Assembly (NCBI GenBank): GCA_037957365.1
Contig: JARHVA010000158.1
Coordinates: 4,037,001-4,101,000 of the forward strand
Direction: 5' to 3'
DNA length: 64,000 bases
Source of the DNA: Torreya grandis
Lineage: Eukaryota > Streptophyta > Pinopsida > Cupressales > Taxaceae
Under the pieces are notes generated by a model. That model had not been told where the DNA came from and made no database searches. It was given only the letters and a program-made list of their open reading frames with translations. Shown in pieces: positions 48,871 through 59,839 of this stretch (within the stretch, counting starts at the first letter, position 1; each line of letters begins with the position of its first letter). The position numbers and the translations under genes were made by a program.

Positions 48871-49940
48871 TAATGATGTTCTCATACCTCCTTCATCTAT
48901 CTCTCAACTAGATTATAACAAGGCAACCCCTCCAACCAAAATAATCAACACTTCTTCCCATAATGATGATGAAACATCAACTATCTTAACCATCCCTTCA
49001 TCCTAAATTCTAGTAAATGACCCTTTTTAATCCACATTTCAATGTCTCTCTCATGGAGAATATCAACTTTTATCCTTAGATGCTTTCCCTACTCTATAAG
49101 AATATGGGAATCTCTAATATGAACCTTCTTAAAATCCCAACATTAGATACAGCATCCATTTTAGGCTCCCCAACAATCAAACAAATTTTGTCTATGGAGG
49201 ACTTGATTAACCAGATCTCATTTCTACCACTACCCCATTCATCTGACCATTCACTGCCAATTTTTATTACTTTAACAAACTAGCCTTTGCCAAATATTAC
49301 CTCTATTGGTGCACTTGGAGGGGTTTGGTCTTATAATTTATTATTAATGACCTCATGAGTTACCTATCATCAAAACTTAGAAACCTCATGAGTTCTTTGG
49401 CCTTGGGTTTATACCACTAGAAGAAGCCACATAACCAAAACCTATTGCCATCATCGACAAAGAACTTCCATCTTCACCAAACCCATCTCCCTCCAAATAT
49501 AAGGACTCTAAAATCATCTCATATCACTTTTTTTATTAATACCATTAGTTTGGGCCCCCTTACCTATAAAAAGGATGGTTAGAATAAAAACTTTCCTCTC
49601 ATCTATCCTAAAATGATTGAACATGATTATCTGACTATCAACACCATCCAACATTAGGATGATGATTCCATTCTCACCTACCTTAGTATAGGGAATTATT
49701 CAATTCATAAATCTCTCCTTATTAATAACTAAACTATGCTTAATGAATCCACCATTGATGTCAATTTGGGAACTCAAGATAACCCTTATATCATCAAAAT
49801 TGGCCAATCTTTACATTCCATAGAGAAACAAGAATATCCTTCTTTCCTTCAAGACCACATGATAGCATTTACATGGTATTATAATGATATGCCCTAAATT
49901 GACCCTTTTATTATCCTCTATAACATTGTTACCTATCTTG
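48871..49940 (+). other. E3 protease-RT linker
   Basis: Decayed linker with several short open stretches (49,080-49,283, for example). It includes a TKDSIPGPL-like region but no domain that I can name. Confidence 0.45.
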
Positions 49941-50730
49941 AGGGTAAGATAATTCAACAAAAGCTTCATATAATGTATCCTCGCATATCCCTCCTAGTCA
50001 AAGAAGAGCTTCAACATCTCTTATTGATCAATTTCATTCAATCCATCAATTATCCACAATGGGTTTTTAACTTCATTTATATCACCAAACCCATAGAGGG
50101 ACTTCATCTCTACATCAAATTTTGTGACCACAACCTCACTTGCCTAAAAGATGACTTTCCTCTACCAAACATTGACCAACTTGTTGATATATAGCCAGCC
50201 ATGAAATGTTATCTCTCATGGAAGGTTTCTCAATATATAATCACATCTTAATTTCACCCAAAGATTAGTATAAAACTTCCTTTATCACCATATAGGGAAT
50301 CTTTTGCTACAGGGTCATGCCCTATGGACTAAAGAATGTTGGAGCAACCTATTGACAAGCCATGACCTATATCTTTCAAGATCTCATCCATAAAATTGTA
50401 GATGACTATGTCAATGATCTCCTTGGGAAATCCAAACAAAGTAAGTATCATCTAGATGTTCTTTCCATCATCTTCAACTGATTGGTCTATTATCATGTTA
50501 GGATCAATCCTAAGAAATGTGTTTTTGGATTCATATCAGGTAAGCTTCTAGGTTTTGTCATCTCTCTCTATGGAATAAAAATAGACCCTAATAAAGTTAG
50601 ATAAATATTAAAGATGCCTCTTCCCCCTAACCTTAGACAATTCTATATCCTAAAAGGAAAGCTTCAATCCATTTATCTCTCCATCTCCTAGCTATCAGAT
50701 AAATGTTAACCCTTCCACCACCTTCTAAGT
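49941..50730 (+). pseudogene. E3 reverse transcriptase remnant
   Basis: Open from 49,973: YPRISLLVKEELQHLL, FIQSINYPQWVFNFIYI, FCDHNLTCLKDDFPLPNIDQLVD. Then after shifts come VDDYVNDLLGKSK (50,398-50,436), INPKKCVFGF and LLGFVIS. The active site reads YVND: the first Asp of YVDD is Asn (50,413-50,415), a G-to-A change. Palm and thumb order is normal. Confidence 0.8.
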
Positions 50731-50843
50731 AAGGCTAACTCTTTTACATGGACCAAGGAATGATAGGAAGCCTTTGATGTAATCAAGGCATATATTCTCT
50801 CTCCACCTATCCTCACCCTTCCTAAGGAAAACCAACCTTTTTA

Positions 50844-50910
<67 letters not shown>

Positions 50911-51230
50911 ACCACTAACCATTCCCTAGGGGCAATGCTTACACATCATAATAAATAAAATAAAGATCAAGCCATCTATTACATTATTTATACCCTCATC
51001 AAATATGAAACTTGGTATACCCATCTTGAAAATTTTGCCTTATCTTAGTCTTCATAACCACCAAACTCCATCATTATCTTTTACTTATGTCATCACTAAC
51101 ACTAACCCTCTTAAGTATATGCACTCTAAGCCATACCAAAATCAATGTATGAATAAGTGGTTCATGTTCTTAGTATATTTCAATCTTGAGTTCCTTCCAC
51201 AAAAGTACATTAAATTATAGGCCATCATTG
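50731..51230 (+). pseudogene. E3 gRNH remnant carrying an (AT)n expansion
   Basis: KANSFTWTKE, AFDVIKAYILSPPIL and ENQPFYLYI (about 50,735-50,850) lead into a 63-bp (AT)n tract. After it come STTNHSLGAMLTHH, AIYYIIYTLIKYETWYTHLE and KLGIPIL-like text to 51,230. This is gypsy RNase H whose Y-L-Y-x-S strand has been replaced by the microsatellite. Confidence 0.75.
50846..50908. repeat. (AT)n microsatellite, 63 bp
   Basis: Pure alternating TA from 50,846 to 50,908, inside the gRNH of E3 where the family encodes L-Y-x-S. Confidence 0.9.
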
Positions 51231-51319
51231 ACTAATTGGCCAAATCCCCTCTATCAGACAATCAACCTCTTCCTCTTGTCTTTCTAGATGAGCCCATTAC
51301 AACTCTTTCTCAGGAAGAA

Positions 51320-51745
51320 CCCACCTAGAAAAATATCATGTTTTTTAATGGCTCTAAATGCCAAAATGGTGGGGGTGAAAGGGTTATTATTATTCCCATT
51401 AATGGGGGACCTCTTCCCCTTTATTTTAAACTCAACTTCAAATGCACTAACAACATAGCTAAATATGAAGCCCTAGTTATAGGTAATCAAACCACTCTAT
51501 CCTTGGGAGTCAAAACAATCAGTGTCTTTGGCAACTCCCAAATAATTATCAACTAGGTCATGTGATCATATCAATGTAAAAAAAATGTCTTCCTAAAGTA
51601 AAAACAACTTGTAGATGTACTCTTTTCATCATTTAACCATTACCTTATCCAGTTAGTTCCTTGATCTACTAAAAAATTTGTGGACACAATGGCTTCCCTT
51701 GCTTCCCAAATCCCATCTCAACATACTAAATTTAAACTATTTGTC
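51320..51745 (+). pseudogene. E3 second RNase H (aRNH-type) remnant
   Basis: Open over 72 codons (51,338-51,556): MFFNGSKCQNGGGERVI, NFKCTNNIAKYEALVIG, VKTISVFGNSQIIIN, then YQCKKNVFLK, KQLVDVLFSSFN and FVDTMASLASQIP. FDGS is changed to FNGS and GDSQ to GNSQ, both Asp-to-Asn by G-to-A, and EYEAL to KYEAL. The fold order is complete, so this is a whole but inactivated domain. Confidence 0.8.
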
Positions 51746-51849
51746 ACCATCCATTAGTTTATCACACCTTCATATATCAGTTATGATCTACCTACCGTTT
51801 ATAACATGGAGACATCTCCTTCTGACATTTGGTATGATCAAAATTTTGA

Positions 51850-53090
51850 CTACCTAAACCTTGGCATTATCCCTCCTAACCTTTCAAATAATTCCCAAAG
51901 AGCATTTGTTTAGAGTACCTCTCATTACACCATACTAAGGGGAATCCTTTACAAACATAGCTTCGATGGTAGACTTCTCCATTGTCTCCATAATCATGAG
52001 GCCTCCCATGTCATCAAGGAAACACATGATAGGGTATGTGGGGGATACCTTAGTGGCTTAGTTGCTACTAAGTGTATCCTTTACCTTGGCTACTATTGGC
52101 CCACCCTTATTCAAAACTATTATGACTATGTAAAGAAGTGTATCAAATGTTAAAAACATGCTAACTTACATCATGTACCCACTCATGGTCTTCAAGTATG
52201 CAAAGATTATTAGCCCTTCTTATAATGGGGTCTTAACCTTATTATGGAAATAAATCCTCATTCTCTACAATAACATTAATACATCATTACCACCACCCAA
52301 TTATTTCATGAAATGGGTGGAGGCCACTCCCCTTATATCCACCAAAACCAAAAAAATTATCAACTTCATCAATCACCATATCATTTTCCACTTCATTATT
52401 CCCCATAAGATCATCACTGATAATGGAAAATATTTATAAAACCATAAAGTCCAATGTCCCTGTGACACTTTGGCATCAAGTTAAGCTTTTCCTCACCTTA
52501 CCATCCATAAGACAATGGATAGGTAGAATCCTCTAACAAAACTCTCATCAAAATTCTCACTAAATTAGTTAGTACTTTAGGTATGGATTGGCATTTTCAT
52601 ATCCCTTTTGATTTATGGGCCTATGATACTAACATTCAAATATCCATAGGTGCTAACTCTTTCTCTCTCATCTTTGGAGCCAAGGCAGTCTTGCCTCTCA
52701 AAGTTCAAATTCCATCCCTTTTCATATCTTTACATGAAATCATTTCTAAGAGAAAATATCATCAATAACACCTCACACATCTCAAACTTGTTGATGAACA
52801 TCACCTCATAGCCCTTAGTCATCTTTATATCTATCAAGAATGAATCAAATGCACATATAAAAAACACGTAAAAGAGTGAGATTTTAACATCGAATACCTC
52901 ATCCTTAATGAAAATGAACACATAATTAATATGGAGAAGATAAAAAGGGAAAGTTTAATTTCAATTGGCTTGGACCCTATATCATAATCCATAAGTATGG
53001 ATCAGGAGCTTATCTTTTGTCCTCTCTCAAAGACAAACTAAAACCTGAGCCTCTCAATACTTCACACTTGCATCTTTTCTATTGTTGAAA
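51850..53090 (+). pseudogene. E3 integrase remnant
   Basis: The zinc domain reads THDRVCGGYLSG (second His now Tyr), GYYWPTLIQNYYDYVKKCIKC (CxxC kept, to about 52,150). The core has GLNLIMEINPHS (Asp to Asn near 52,235), IITDNGK (Asp kept, near 52,415) and VESSNKTLIKIL (Glu kept, near 52,530). An open 61-codon stretch (52,583-52,768) gives the WAYDTNIQISIGANSFSLIFG block. The C-terminus fades by 53,090. Confidence 0.8.
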
Positions 53091-53470
53091 CAAGAATCAA
53101 ATTCACCTTTGTGTGTAAATTAAACTCATCCCTTGGTCTATGAGAGTTTCACTTCCTTTCACCTAAATATCCCTATACCTTTTGGAAACAATTGATTACA
53201 ATATATAACTATGTGATCATTCATCATAGTTATAACCTAATCCTAAGCATGGGAACCATAGTACTACCCATGGCATGGTTCTAATGGATACTCTTCATCT
53301 CTAATCACATGGAATCCTATAATCAGTTGTCTCTCAAACCCCTTCCCCACCTATCATTAACCTTTTGTGCTAAAGTCTTGCCTCCATAATGGTAAACCTT
53401 TAATCATAAATAGAATGTTCCATGTATAACACACATTTAAAATATAATTTACATCCATATCTCTATCGTT
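53091..53470 (+). other. E3 3' region, no gene seen
   Basis: Downstream of pol, before the tandem repeats. There is no domain on either strand and no clear polypurine tract. Confidence 0.4.
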
Positions 53471-53472
53471 GC

Positions 53473-53830
53473 AGACTACTACCTTGAACGATAACTACCC
53501 AATAATTAAAAGTTGTTTAAAAATAGACTACTCCCTTGAAGGATAGATATAAAAATTCAATTATAGACCACTAACTTGAAGTATGGCTAAGAAATAATCA
53601 TTTGAAGCTTCCCACATTGATCAACTTCAATAAATTATCAAACTAAAAAAGCAACAAATGACCCTATGTCAGAATCAAAGTGAGTAAGCCATAATCAGCT
53701 CTTATAAGTTCCATTTATAGACTTCCCACATTGATCAGTCTACACATCATCTCTTTATACCATAATTAACTCTTATATATGGCATTGATTAGTCTACATA
53801 TCATATTAAGGCATGAACTTGTCTATTACA
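53473..53830 (+). repeat. Short tandem repeats in E3 3' region
   Basis: Two sets are visible. 'gactactaccttgaac', 'gactactcccttgaag' and 'gaccactaacttgaag' recur about every 45 bp at 53,473-53,580. 'cattgatcaacttc', 'cattgatcagtctacacatcat' (22 bases here, in two parts: cattgatcagt and ctacacatcat) and 'cattgattagtctacata' recur at 53,613-53,800. They occupy the same place as the E1 3' repeats. Confidence 0.55.
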
Positions 53831-54829
53831 GTTCTTTGTTCACCTATAGAAGGGGCAAGCTAACCCACATCAAGTTACCTTTTCACATATTTAACATTCA
53901 ACCATCTACCTATTCCCTCCCTTCCCTTCAATCCTTCTCTAAAATCAAAGGACTATGAGCTTACTTGATACAAAGTGAACAAGACACCCTCTTTCTCAAT
54001 CAAAGCATGCTCTTATGAAACATTTGAATGGTTTATGTTCACTAAGTCTATCCAAATATGGTCTCTAGTTGTTAGATCCTTGCCAACTAAAAAACCATCA
54101 TGCATTTTTATTATGCTCTATTTATTATTTCATGTGATCATATGTCTCACGATTCTTATCTCTTTCTCTGATTTTGTTGTCTACACCTACTTTATGTGTT
54201 TCCATGATATTACCATTCTCACCATGAATAGGGAAATTATAAACCATATCCCTTCCATAAAGAAAAAATATAAAACCATAAAATCATAAAAAATCACAAC
54301 ATATCATTATAACATCATAAAATCATCCCTAAAACAAATATCATTCTATCTACCAACCACATTATTACACCCTCATTCTACCTAACCGCATTTTTATAAT
54401 CATCTCATAAACAAAACATATCTATCAAATATTCATAATCATATGCAACCATGACAAATAAAAATAAATATCTTAATCAAAACATGTTTAAATAACATTC
54501 ATCATATCCATCATCAACTACCTAACTATAGAATCAATAATAACCATAGGAATGTAAAACCATATATGTCATCCATGATCCATAACTATCATTACATTAT
54601 AATAATAATACATCAATAAATCATCAACAAATAATCATGAACATAAGAACATAATCATAATATGTCAACATAATCATCCCATACAATCAAATGATGATAA
54701 TATAATCAATATAATCAAAACATAGTCATCATATACATCAATAAAAAGATACATGAAATAATGTATCCATGTCTCTCTCACTCATATAAATCTCACATCA
54801 TTGATGTGTAGGCTAGTATAAAAGTTAAA

Positions 54830-54832
<3 letters not shown>
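53831..54832. other. Low-complexity AT-rich stretch
   Basis: From 54,290 the sequence is dominated by ATCATA/AACAT words. An open stretch at 53,975-54,289 has no recognisable domain and hydrophobic composition by chance. The 3' LTR of E3 should lie here but was not identified. Confidence 0.45.

Positions 54833-54909
<77 letters not shown>
54833..54909. repeat. (AT)n microsatellite, 77 bp
   Basis: Pure alternating AT at the boundary between E3-related sequence and the PMD-bearing segment. Confidence 0.9.
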
Positions 54910-54911
<2 letters not shown>

Positions 54912-55231
54912 CTATCTATTAGGCCCCCAGTACACCACTACCACTGGACCCATCTACACTTATACCTGCACTACCATCTAGTGGTGGCCTCTCTGACTAT
55001 CTTACTATCAAGTACCACTATCCTAGAGTTGTTATAGATGGACCCTCCATTAAGATAGCTCTATACGCCCCATATATCATCTTTAATGGTAGTTGTGCTA
55101 GCATTATCACCTCATAATACCTCAACTCCTCAATGGTGGCTAGGTACTATGTCCTTAGAACTATGTTAAGAGGTCTTCTTTCTACTACTATAGTTGCTCT
55201 TACCCTCTATCTTAATGAATCTCTCTCCCAC
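54910..55231 (-). pseudogene. Left flank of C, continuous with PMD relic
   Basis: The 5-bp repeats around C (CCCAC at 55,227-55,231 and CCCAT at 62,478-62,482) show this piece once joined 62,478 onward. On the minus strand it would lie downstream of the plant mobile domain region. Translations are short and interrupted and no domain was recognised within it. Confidence 0.4.
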
Positions 55232-56538
55232 TAATCCAAGAGGATCTATGTTTCATTCTAAAAATGAAGTCATCAACTTACATGTTGATTAATAGCATGG
55301 TGTAAATATCATTGAGAGATTTTAGGTGCAATCTGAATGGGTCAATTTTGAACTCATATGTGAAAAATATCGCACTTTGAAGTTCCCTAATCAAACAGGG
55401 TAAAAGGAGATACATGGTGATGTGGCAGTGACATGTGGTGGCAAGTTTAAAAATTAATTTGGTTTTTGTTTCATCTTTGACCAGCATAAAAAAATTGGTT
55501 TGGATGGAACATCTAATTGGATGATGATAATTGGAGAGTAGAGAGTGGCCCACATGGTGGGTCCTCAAGCTATCATGTGGCTTGCCACCACTTAATCTTC
55601 TATGGTCCAATTTTAATTAAAGTCATCTAAATGACTATATTTTATGTAATTAATTAAATTCCATGCCAATTATCATGTCACATTCATGCCCACCATTACA
55701 TGCCAACTAACCAAAGGTTCTATCCAACATACCTTCCAAATATCCCATGTTTTTCCATAGTTTCTAATGAATTTTCCACACACACCACCACATACCAAAA
55801 ACATTAATGAAATTTCCATGAGCCAAACCAACAACTAAAATTATTTGCCAAGATCAAACAACATGCCACATGAATGACAATGCCTATGTATAGGCATTAA
55901 CTAACCATGAGTTTCATGGTAAATAAACATTGAAAATGCCACCCACTTACCAATGTGGGATAAATGATAACCATTAGCCCAAATATAATGCCCAAGGATT
56001 CAAACCTTGGAATTTGGGTTAAAAAGATAAATCTCCCACTATTACTTTTGGGAGCTCGAGCACTATATAAAGTGCTCGAGGTGATATTTGAAGTAGGATT
56101 TTTAGTGTTATTTTGTGGTGACAAGGCATGTAAAGGGTGATTAAGAGACTTAGAGATTTTTTTAAAGCCTTAAGCTAAATCATATGGTTTGAGAGTATCT
56201 CTAGTATGGAATTAAGCCCATAAAAAATGATGTTAGATACTTCTAAAGGAATTGTAATTGAATTTGTGATAATTTTAATAAGAGTGATCCCCATTAGAGT
56301 ATATTTGGAGATGTAGGCCATTGTGCCAAAATCTATTATCAAATTGTGTTGGTATTTTATATCAAATTGTCTCACTTATTCTATTTTCACTCTTAAAATT
56401 CAATCAATATGAATTTTTAAAACTCTATGATAATTTTAAATATTTATTTTTATTAAATCATTAAAACAAGGTTTTGATCCTTTTTCAAGTGTCTTTTCTT
56501 AGCTATTATGACGCTTGTTTGATTTTGATTACGAATCA
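55232..56538 (+). repeat. C 5' LTR
   Basis: Aligns end to end with 61,171-62,477 at identical length. It starts TAATCCAAG (TG decayed to TA) and ends ...ACGAATCA. It carries a TATA box inside an inverted repeat at 56,055-56,080. Confidence 0.9.
56055..56080 (+). promoter_or_regulatory. TATA box within a 9-bp inverted repeat (5' LTR)
   Basis: CTCGAGCAC (56,055-56,063), TATATAAA (56,064-56,071), GTGCTCGAG (56,072-56,080): the arms are perfect inverted complements. The TATA box is at the expected place for an LTR promoter (U3/R), well before the 3' end of the LTR. The arms contain CpGs that survive here, in an element otherwise poor in CpG. Confidence 0.75.
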
Positions 56539-56544
56539 ATTTTT

Positions 56545-56556
56545 TGTTATCAAAGC
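56545..56556 (+). other. C primer-binding site
   Basis: TGTTATCAAAGC matches TGGTATCAGAGC, the plant tRNA-Met primer site, at 10 of 12 bases. It follows the LTR end by six bases. tRNA-Met priming is common in plant chromoviruses. Confidence 0.65.
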
Positions 56557-56839
56557 AAAATTTGGTATTTAACTATGTGGATTTCTAGTGTATGTTGACA
56601 AGGTTCAATTATAGGTGGGGTGAAGGAGAATAATTAGAGTAAGATCTAGAGGTTGGATCAAGATGTACTAGGGAAATGGGATATGACTTGGAGTCTAAAT
56701 GAGATTTTTGATAGGCCTTCTTATAAATGAAGGATATGGTTGATGATATTTATCATGAAAGATAAATAAAAATGGATCATGATGAAGGTGGTAATTTTTT
56801 TGAGAAACCTTCCTCCTCTTTGAATGATGGTAAAGACAA

Positions 56840-57430
56840 AAAAGCCATTGAATTTCTCCTTTCACTAAAGTTAGATATTAAGTTTGAACTGCTAATGTTT
56901 AATGGTGAGATTAATGTAAAAAAGATGGAAAATTGGATAAATAAATTTTAAAGATATTTTAGGGTCCAAAATATTGTAGATGATGAGGCTAAAATTCACC
57001 TTGCTACTCTTTGAATGGGAGGCACAACTCTCATTTGGTGGGAGAGTAAGTTGAAGGAAAGTGAGATCAATACAAGTAACTTGATTTCCACTTGGAGTGA
57101 ACTTTTTGATGCACTTATAAAGTAATTTTATCTTTTAAGCTATATTTAAAAAGCCATTATGGATTGGAAATATTTTTGACAAACTAAAGACCAAAGTGTT
57201 TAAGATTATACACAGTAGTTTATGAAAAAGGCTTTACTTTTGAATATTCCTCTTTATTCGTAGGAAATGCTACTTAAGTATATAGGTGGGTTGCATAGTC
57301 ACTTGAAACACATGATTCTGGTTCTCAATCCCACTAGTTTACATGAAGCATGTGTTAAAGCCATTCATTTAGAGGCTATAAGAAAATAGACAAAATAATC
57401 TTTTCCTAAAGTTAAAGGTAAGAAATCTGA
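56840..57430 (+). pseudogene. C gag remnant
   Basis: IEFLLSLKLDIKFELLMFNGEI, MENWINKF, TTLIWWESKL, STWSELFDALIK and GLHSHLKHMILVLNPTSLHEACVKAIHLEA occur in order in one frame. This is Retrotrans_gag of chromoviruses (F-x-G...W-x-x-x-x, A-x-x-WW, W-x-x-F). About six stops interrupt it, mostly where Gln is expected. A basic spacer (KGKKSDVKHSKGK) follows. Confidence 0.8.
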
Positions 57431-57514
57431 TGTTAAGCATTCTAAAGGGAAAATTTTTGGAAAGGGTAAACAAAAATCCATTGTTACTATTCATAAAGAA
57501 GAGGGTAATACATT

Positions 57515-57575
57515 TTGAAATCATTGTAAGAAAAATCAAGATGAGTCTAAGTGTTGGAAATTACATCTTGAGTTA
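57515..57575 (+). pseudogene. C gag zinc knuckle, broken
   Basis: The reading is NHCKKNQDESKCWKLH preceded by a stop where the first Cys should be. The C-x2-C-x4-H-x4-C knuckle has therefore lost Cys1 (TGA) and its Gly-His (now Asn-Gln), while Cys2 and Cys4 remain. Confidence 0.7.
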
Positions 57576-57789
57576 AGACCTTTTAACAATTTTAAGAAGG
57601 ATAAGAAAAATAATATTGTGGTTCAAGATCTAGGTTTAGACTTTAAGGATGAAACTAAGATCACAACTATGAGTATGCAGAATTGTTCTTCTCTTTCTAT
57701 TTCTAGCACTAAGTCATCTAATCTTGTTTCCTCTTCAAAATAGAAAACCATGCAAGATGATGAGAAAATAAATTATTTATTCCACATTA

Positions 57790-57910
57790 GGGTTGTTTCA
57801 AAACATACTAAGATTGACACTCTATTCGATAGTGGATCATAGGCAAACTTGATTTCTTAAGAGATTGTTAAAAAGTTAGGCTTAAAAACAAATCCCCATC
57901 AAAAACCCTA
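57790..57910 (+). pseudogene. C aspartic protease remnant
   Basis: KIDTLFDSGS (57,808-57,837) is followed by a TAG, then ANLIS and EIVKKLGLKTNPH. It matches the chromovirus retropepsin (x-L-x-DSGS-x-x-N-x-I). The catalytic DSG is intact. The TAG right after GS stands where Gln or similar is normal. Confidence 0.75.
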
Positions 57911-57923
57911 TCCACTTGGTTGG

Positions 57924-58440
57924 GTGTGTGATGATGAAAAAATCCAAGTAACCAAAAATTTCATATTCAAATTTATCATTGCATCCAAATTCATGGATGA
58001 AGTTGATCTGGATGTAGTCAATCTAGACATATGTGGGATTGTTTTAAGAAGCCCTTATCTTTATGATAGAAAATCAATATTTTATAAGGGGGAGAATAAG
58101 TACTTGCTTGTTAAGGATGGAATTAAATATATATTCAGAGCACATCATGTTAATATGAGTCTTTCCTTGGTGACAATAGGGCAAATGAAAACACTAGTAA
58201 TTCAAGAAATAATTTTAGTCTCATGTTGGTTAAGTATAAGGAAAAAGAATATTCCTAGGTTATGGAAAATTGTGATCCTAAACATAAGAAAGAATTATTT
58301 GAAATCATTTCTAGTTATGATGATGTGTTTCAAGATCCCAAAAGGTTTTCCCCTAAAAGGAGAGTTCAACATGAAATTCAATTTTTGTAGGATTCTCCTT
58401 TCACTAACATTGGCATGTACAAGTTATCAGTGGTGGAAGA
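57924..58440 (+). pseudogene. C protease-RT linker, open 179 codons
   Basis: The longest open stretch of the window runs from 57,924 to 58,463. Its first half (FIFKFIIASKFMDEVDLDVVNLDICGIVLRSPYLYDR) matches the C-terminal strands of the protease, with DICGIVLRSPYLYD in place of D-x-x-G-x-x-LG-x-PWL. It continues through a VSKE-type linker to the RT. It is open only because it is an old coding region with few stops, not a separate gene. Confidence 0.7.
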
Positions 58441-59115
58441 TGAGGAAACCAAAAATTAGGTAATGGAACTTTTGGAAAAGGGTTTTATTTATCCTAGTAC
58501 ATCTCCTATTGGTTTGCCTATCATTTTGGTGCCAAAGAAAGATGGCACATGGATAATGTTTGTTTATTTTTGTGCTTTGACTAAAATTACTATTAAGAAT
58601 CATTAGCCTCTTCCTCATATTGATGATTTGCTAAATCAATTAACAAATGCTATATATTTCACTAAGTTAGACTTTAAAAGTGGTTATCATCAGGTTAGGA
58701 TCAATGTTGGTGATATTTGGAAAACTACTTTTAAGATAAAAAAGGATTGTTTGAATGGCTTGTCATGCCTTTTGGGTTATACAATGCACTGACTACATTC
58801 ATGTGATTGATGAATGATGTTTTTAGGCCATTCATTGATGATTTTGTTATAGTCTACTTAGATGATATTTTGATCATTAGTCAGTCTTGTGAAGATCATG
58901 TGATTCATATTAGGAAAGTCATGGATGCATTAAGAAGGGGAAAAAATTATTTTAAATTGTCTAAATGTGAGTTCGGAAAGACCTCTTTGGTTTACTTGGG
59001 ATATATTGTAGGACATGGTGAATTGAAAATTGATCCTAAAAAAGTGGAGGTTATAGTTAAATGGCCCAAACCCAATAATGTAATTGAGGTTAGAAGTTTT
59101 CTTGGTGTAATATAA
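58441..59115 (+). pseudogene. C reverse transcriptase remnant
   Basis: PKKDGTW, then after stops [39 protein letters not shown] and an open stretch from 58,807: IDDFVIVYLDDILIISQS (YLDD intact at 58,855-58,866), LSKCEFGKTSLVYLGYIVG and VRSFLGVI. This is the best-kept RT in the window and the only one with an unchanged YxDD. Confidence 0.85.
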
Positions 59116-59159
59116 TATTGGAGAAAATTCATTGCTAATTTCTCATTTATTACATCTTC

Positions 59160-59640
59160 CTTGCATTATTTGACTGGTACAAAATAGGTCTTTTAGTGGG
59201 GAGGCAAGCAACAAAGGTCATTTAACACTTTGAAGACAAAGATTAGTATTGATCCTATCTTGGCACTTCCTAATTTATAGAAGCAATTTGAGATTGAGAT
59301 GCATACAACTGATTATGCTATGAGAGATGATATGATGCAAGGAAAGAAGCCAATATGTTATCATACTGAGATGTTCACAGGTGTGGTAAGAAACTATCTG
59401 ACTTATGATAATGAATTATATGCATTGGTTAAGATTGTTAAAAAATATAAACATTACTTGATGGGTAAAGAAACAATGATACATATAGATCATCATCCCC
59501 TCTAGGATCTCTAGTCACAGGCCAAGCTACAATAGTCTAGGCACTTCTAGCGGATGGGTTTCCTAAAATAGTTTCATCTAGTGATCAGGAATAAGAAAGG
59601 TATTTAGAATAAAGTTGTTGACATGACTTTTAGGCCTCCT
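59160..59640 (+). pseudogene. C RNase H remnant
   Basis: SFNTLKTKIS, DPILALP, FEIEMHTTDYAM, ICYHTEMFTGVVRNYLTYDNELYALVKIVKKYKHYLMGKETMIHIDHHPL occur in order. At least five TAG codons fall where gypsy RNase H has Gln (59,187, 59,199, 59,278, 59,503 and 59,512 regions). Asp in TTDYAM and the Glu of DNELYAL are kept. Confidence 0.8.
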
Positions 59641-59839
59641 ATGGTAGTTATATCTATTATTTTATAGTATAGTTCTTTGACTCATGAAAGTTATAAATAA
59701 AAATATGTTAATGATGTTAACTCTAAGGATATGTACAAAGACTTGATGAGTGGTAAACATGTAGAAGAATCAGACCATCATGTGCATAATGGACTTTTGT
59801 ATCATTTGGGTAAACTTTGAATTCCTAAAAATGAAAAGG

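Larger units (their letters stand above)
43351..54832 (+). mobile_element. E3: degenerate Tat/Ogre-like gypsy element
   Basis: Plus-strand order is candidate LTR, primer site, leader, gag, zinc knuckle, protease, RT, gRNH, second RNase H, integrase and 3' tandem repeats. The post-RT extra RNase H places it with Tat elements, and its leader matches E1. Start TGCAGACAC is inferred from where T LTR homology ends. The 3' LTR and true end were not found. The right limit given is the (AT)n tract. Confidence 0.7.

Noticed and set aside
53470..53480. TGCAGACT as the start of an E3 3' LTR, matching TGCAGACA at 43,351
   Set aside because: Only the first seven bases agree; the following sequence does not align with the candidate 5' LTR.
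53975..54289. 104-codon plus-strand open stretch as a small membrane protein
   Set aside because: The hydrophobic look comes from T-rich codons; it is next to low-complexity DNA and no homology is recognised.
55278..55610. 110-codon minus-strand open stretch in the C 5' LTR
   Set aside because: The 3' LTR has a related but differently broken version (61,507-61,262). It lies wholly in U3 and no domain is recognised.
57924..58463. The longest ORF (179 codons) as a possible host gene
   Set aside because: Its frame continues upstream into the chromovirus protease and its content matches the end of the protease and the RT linker.
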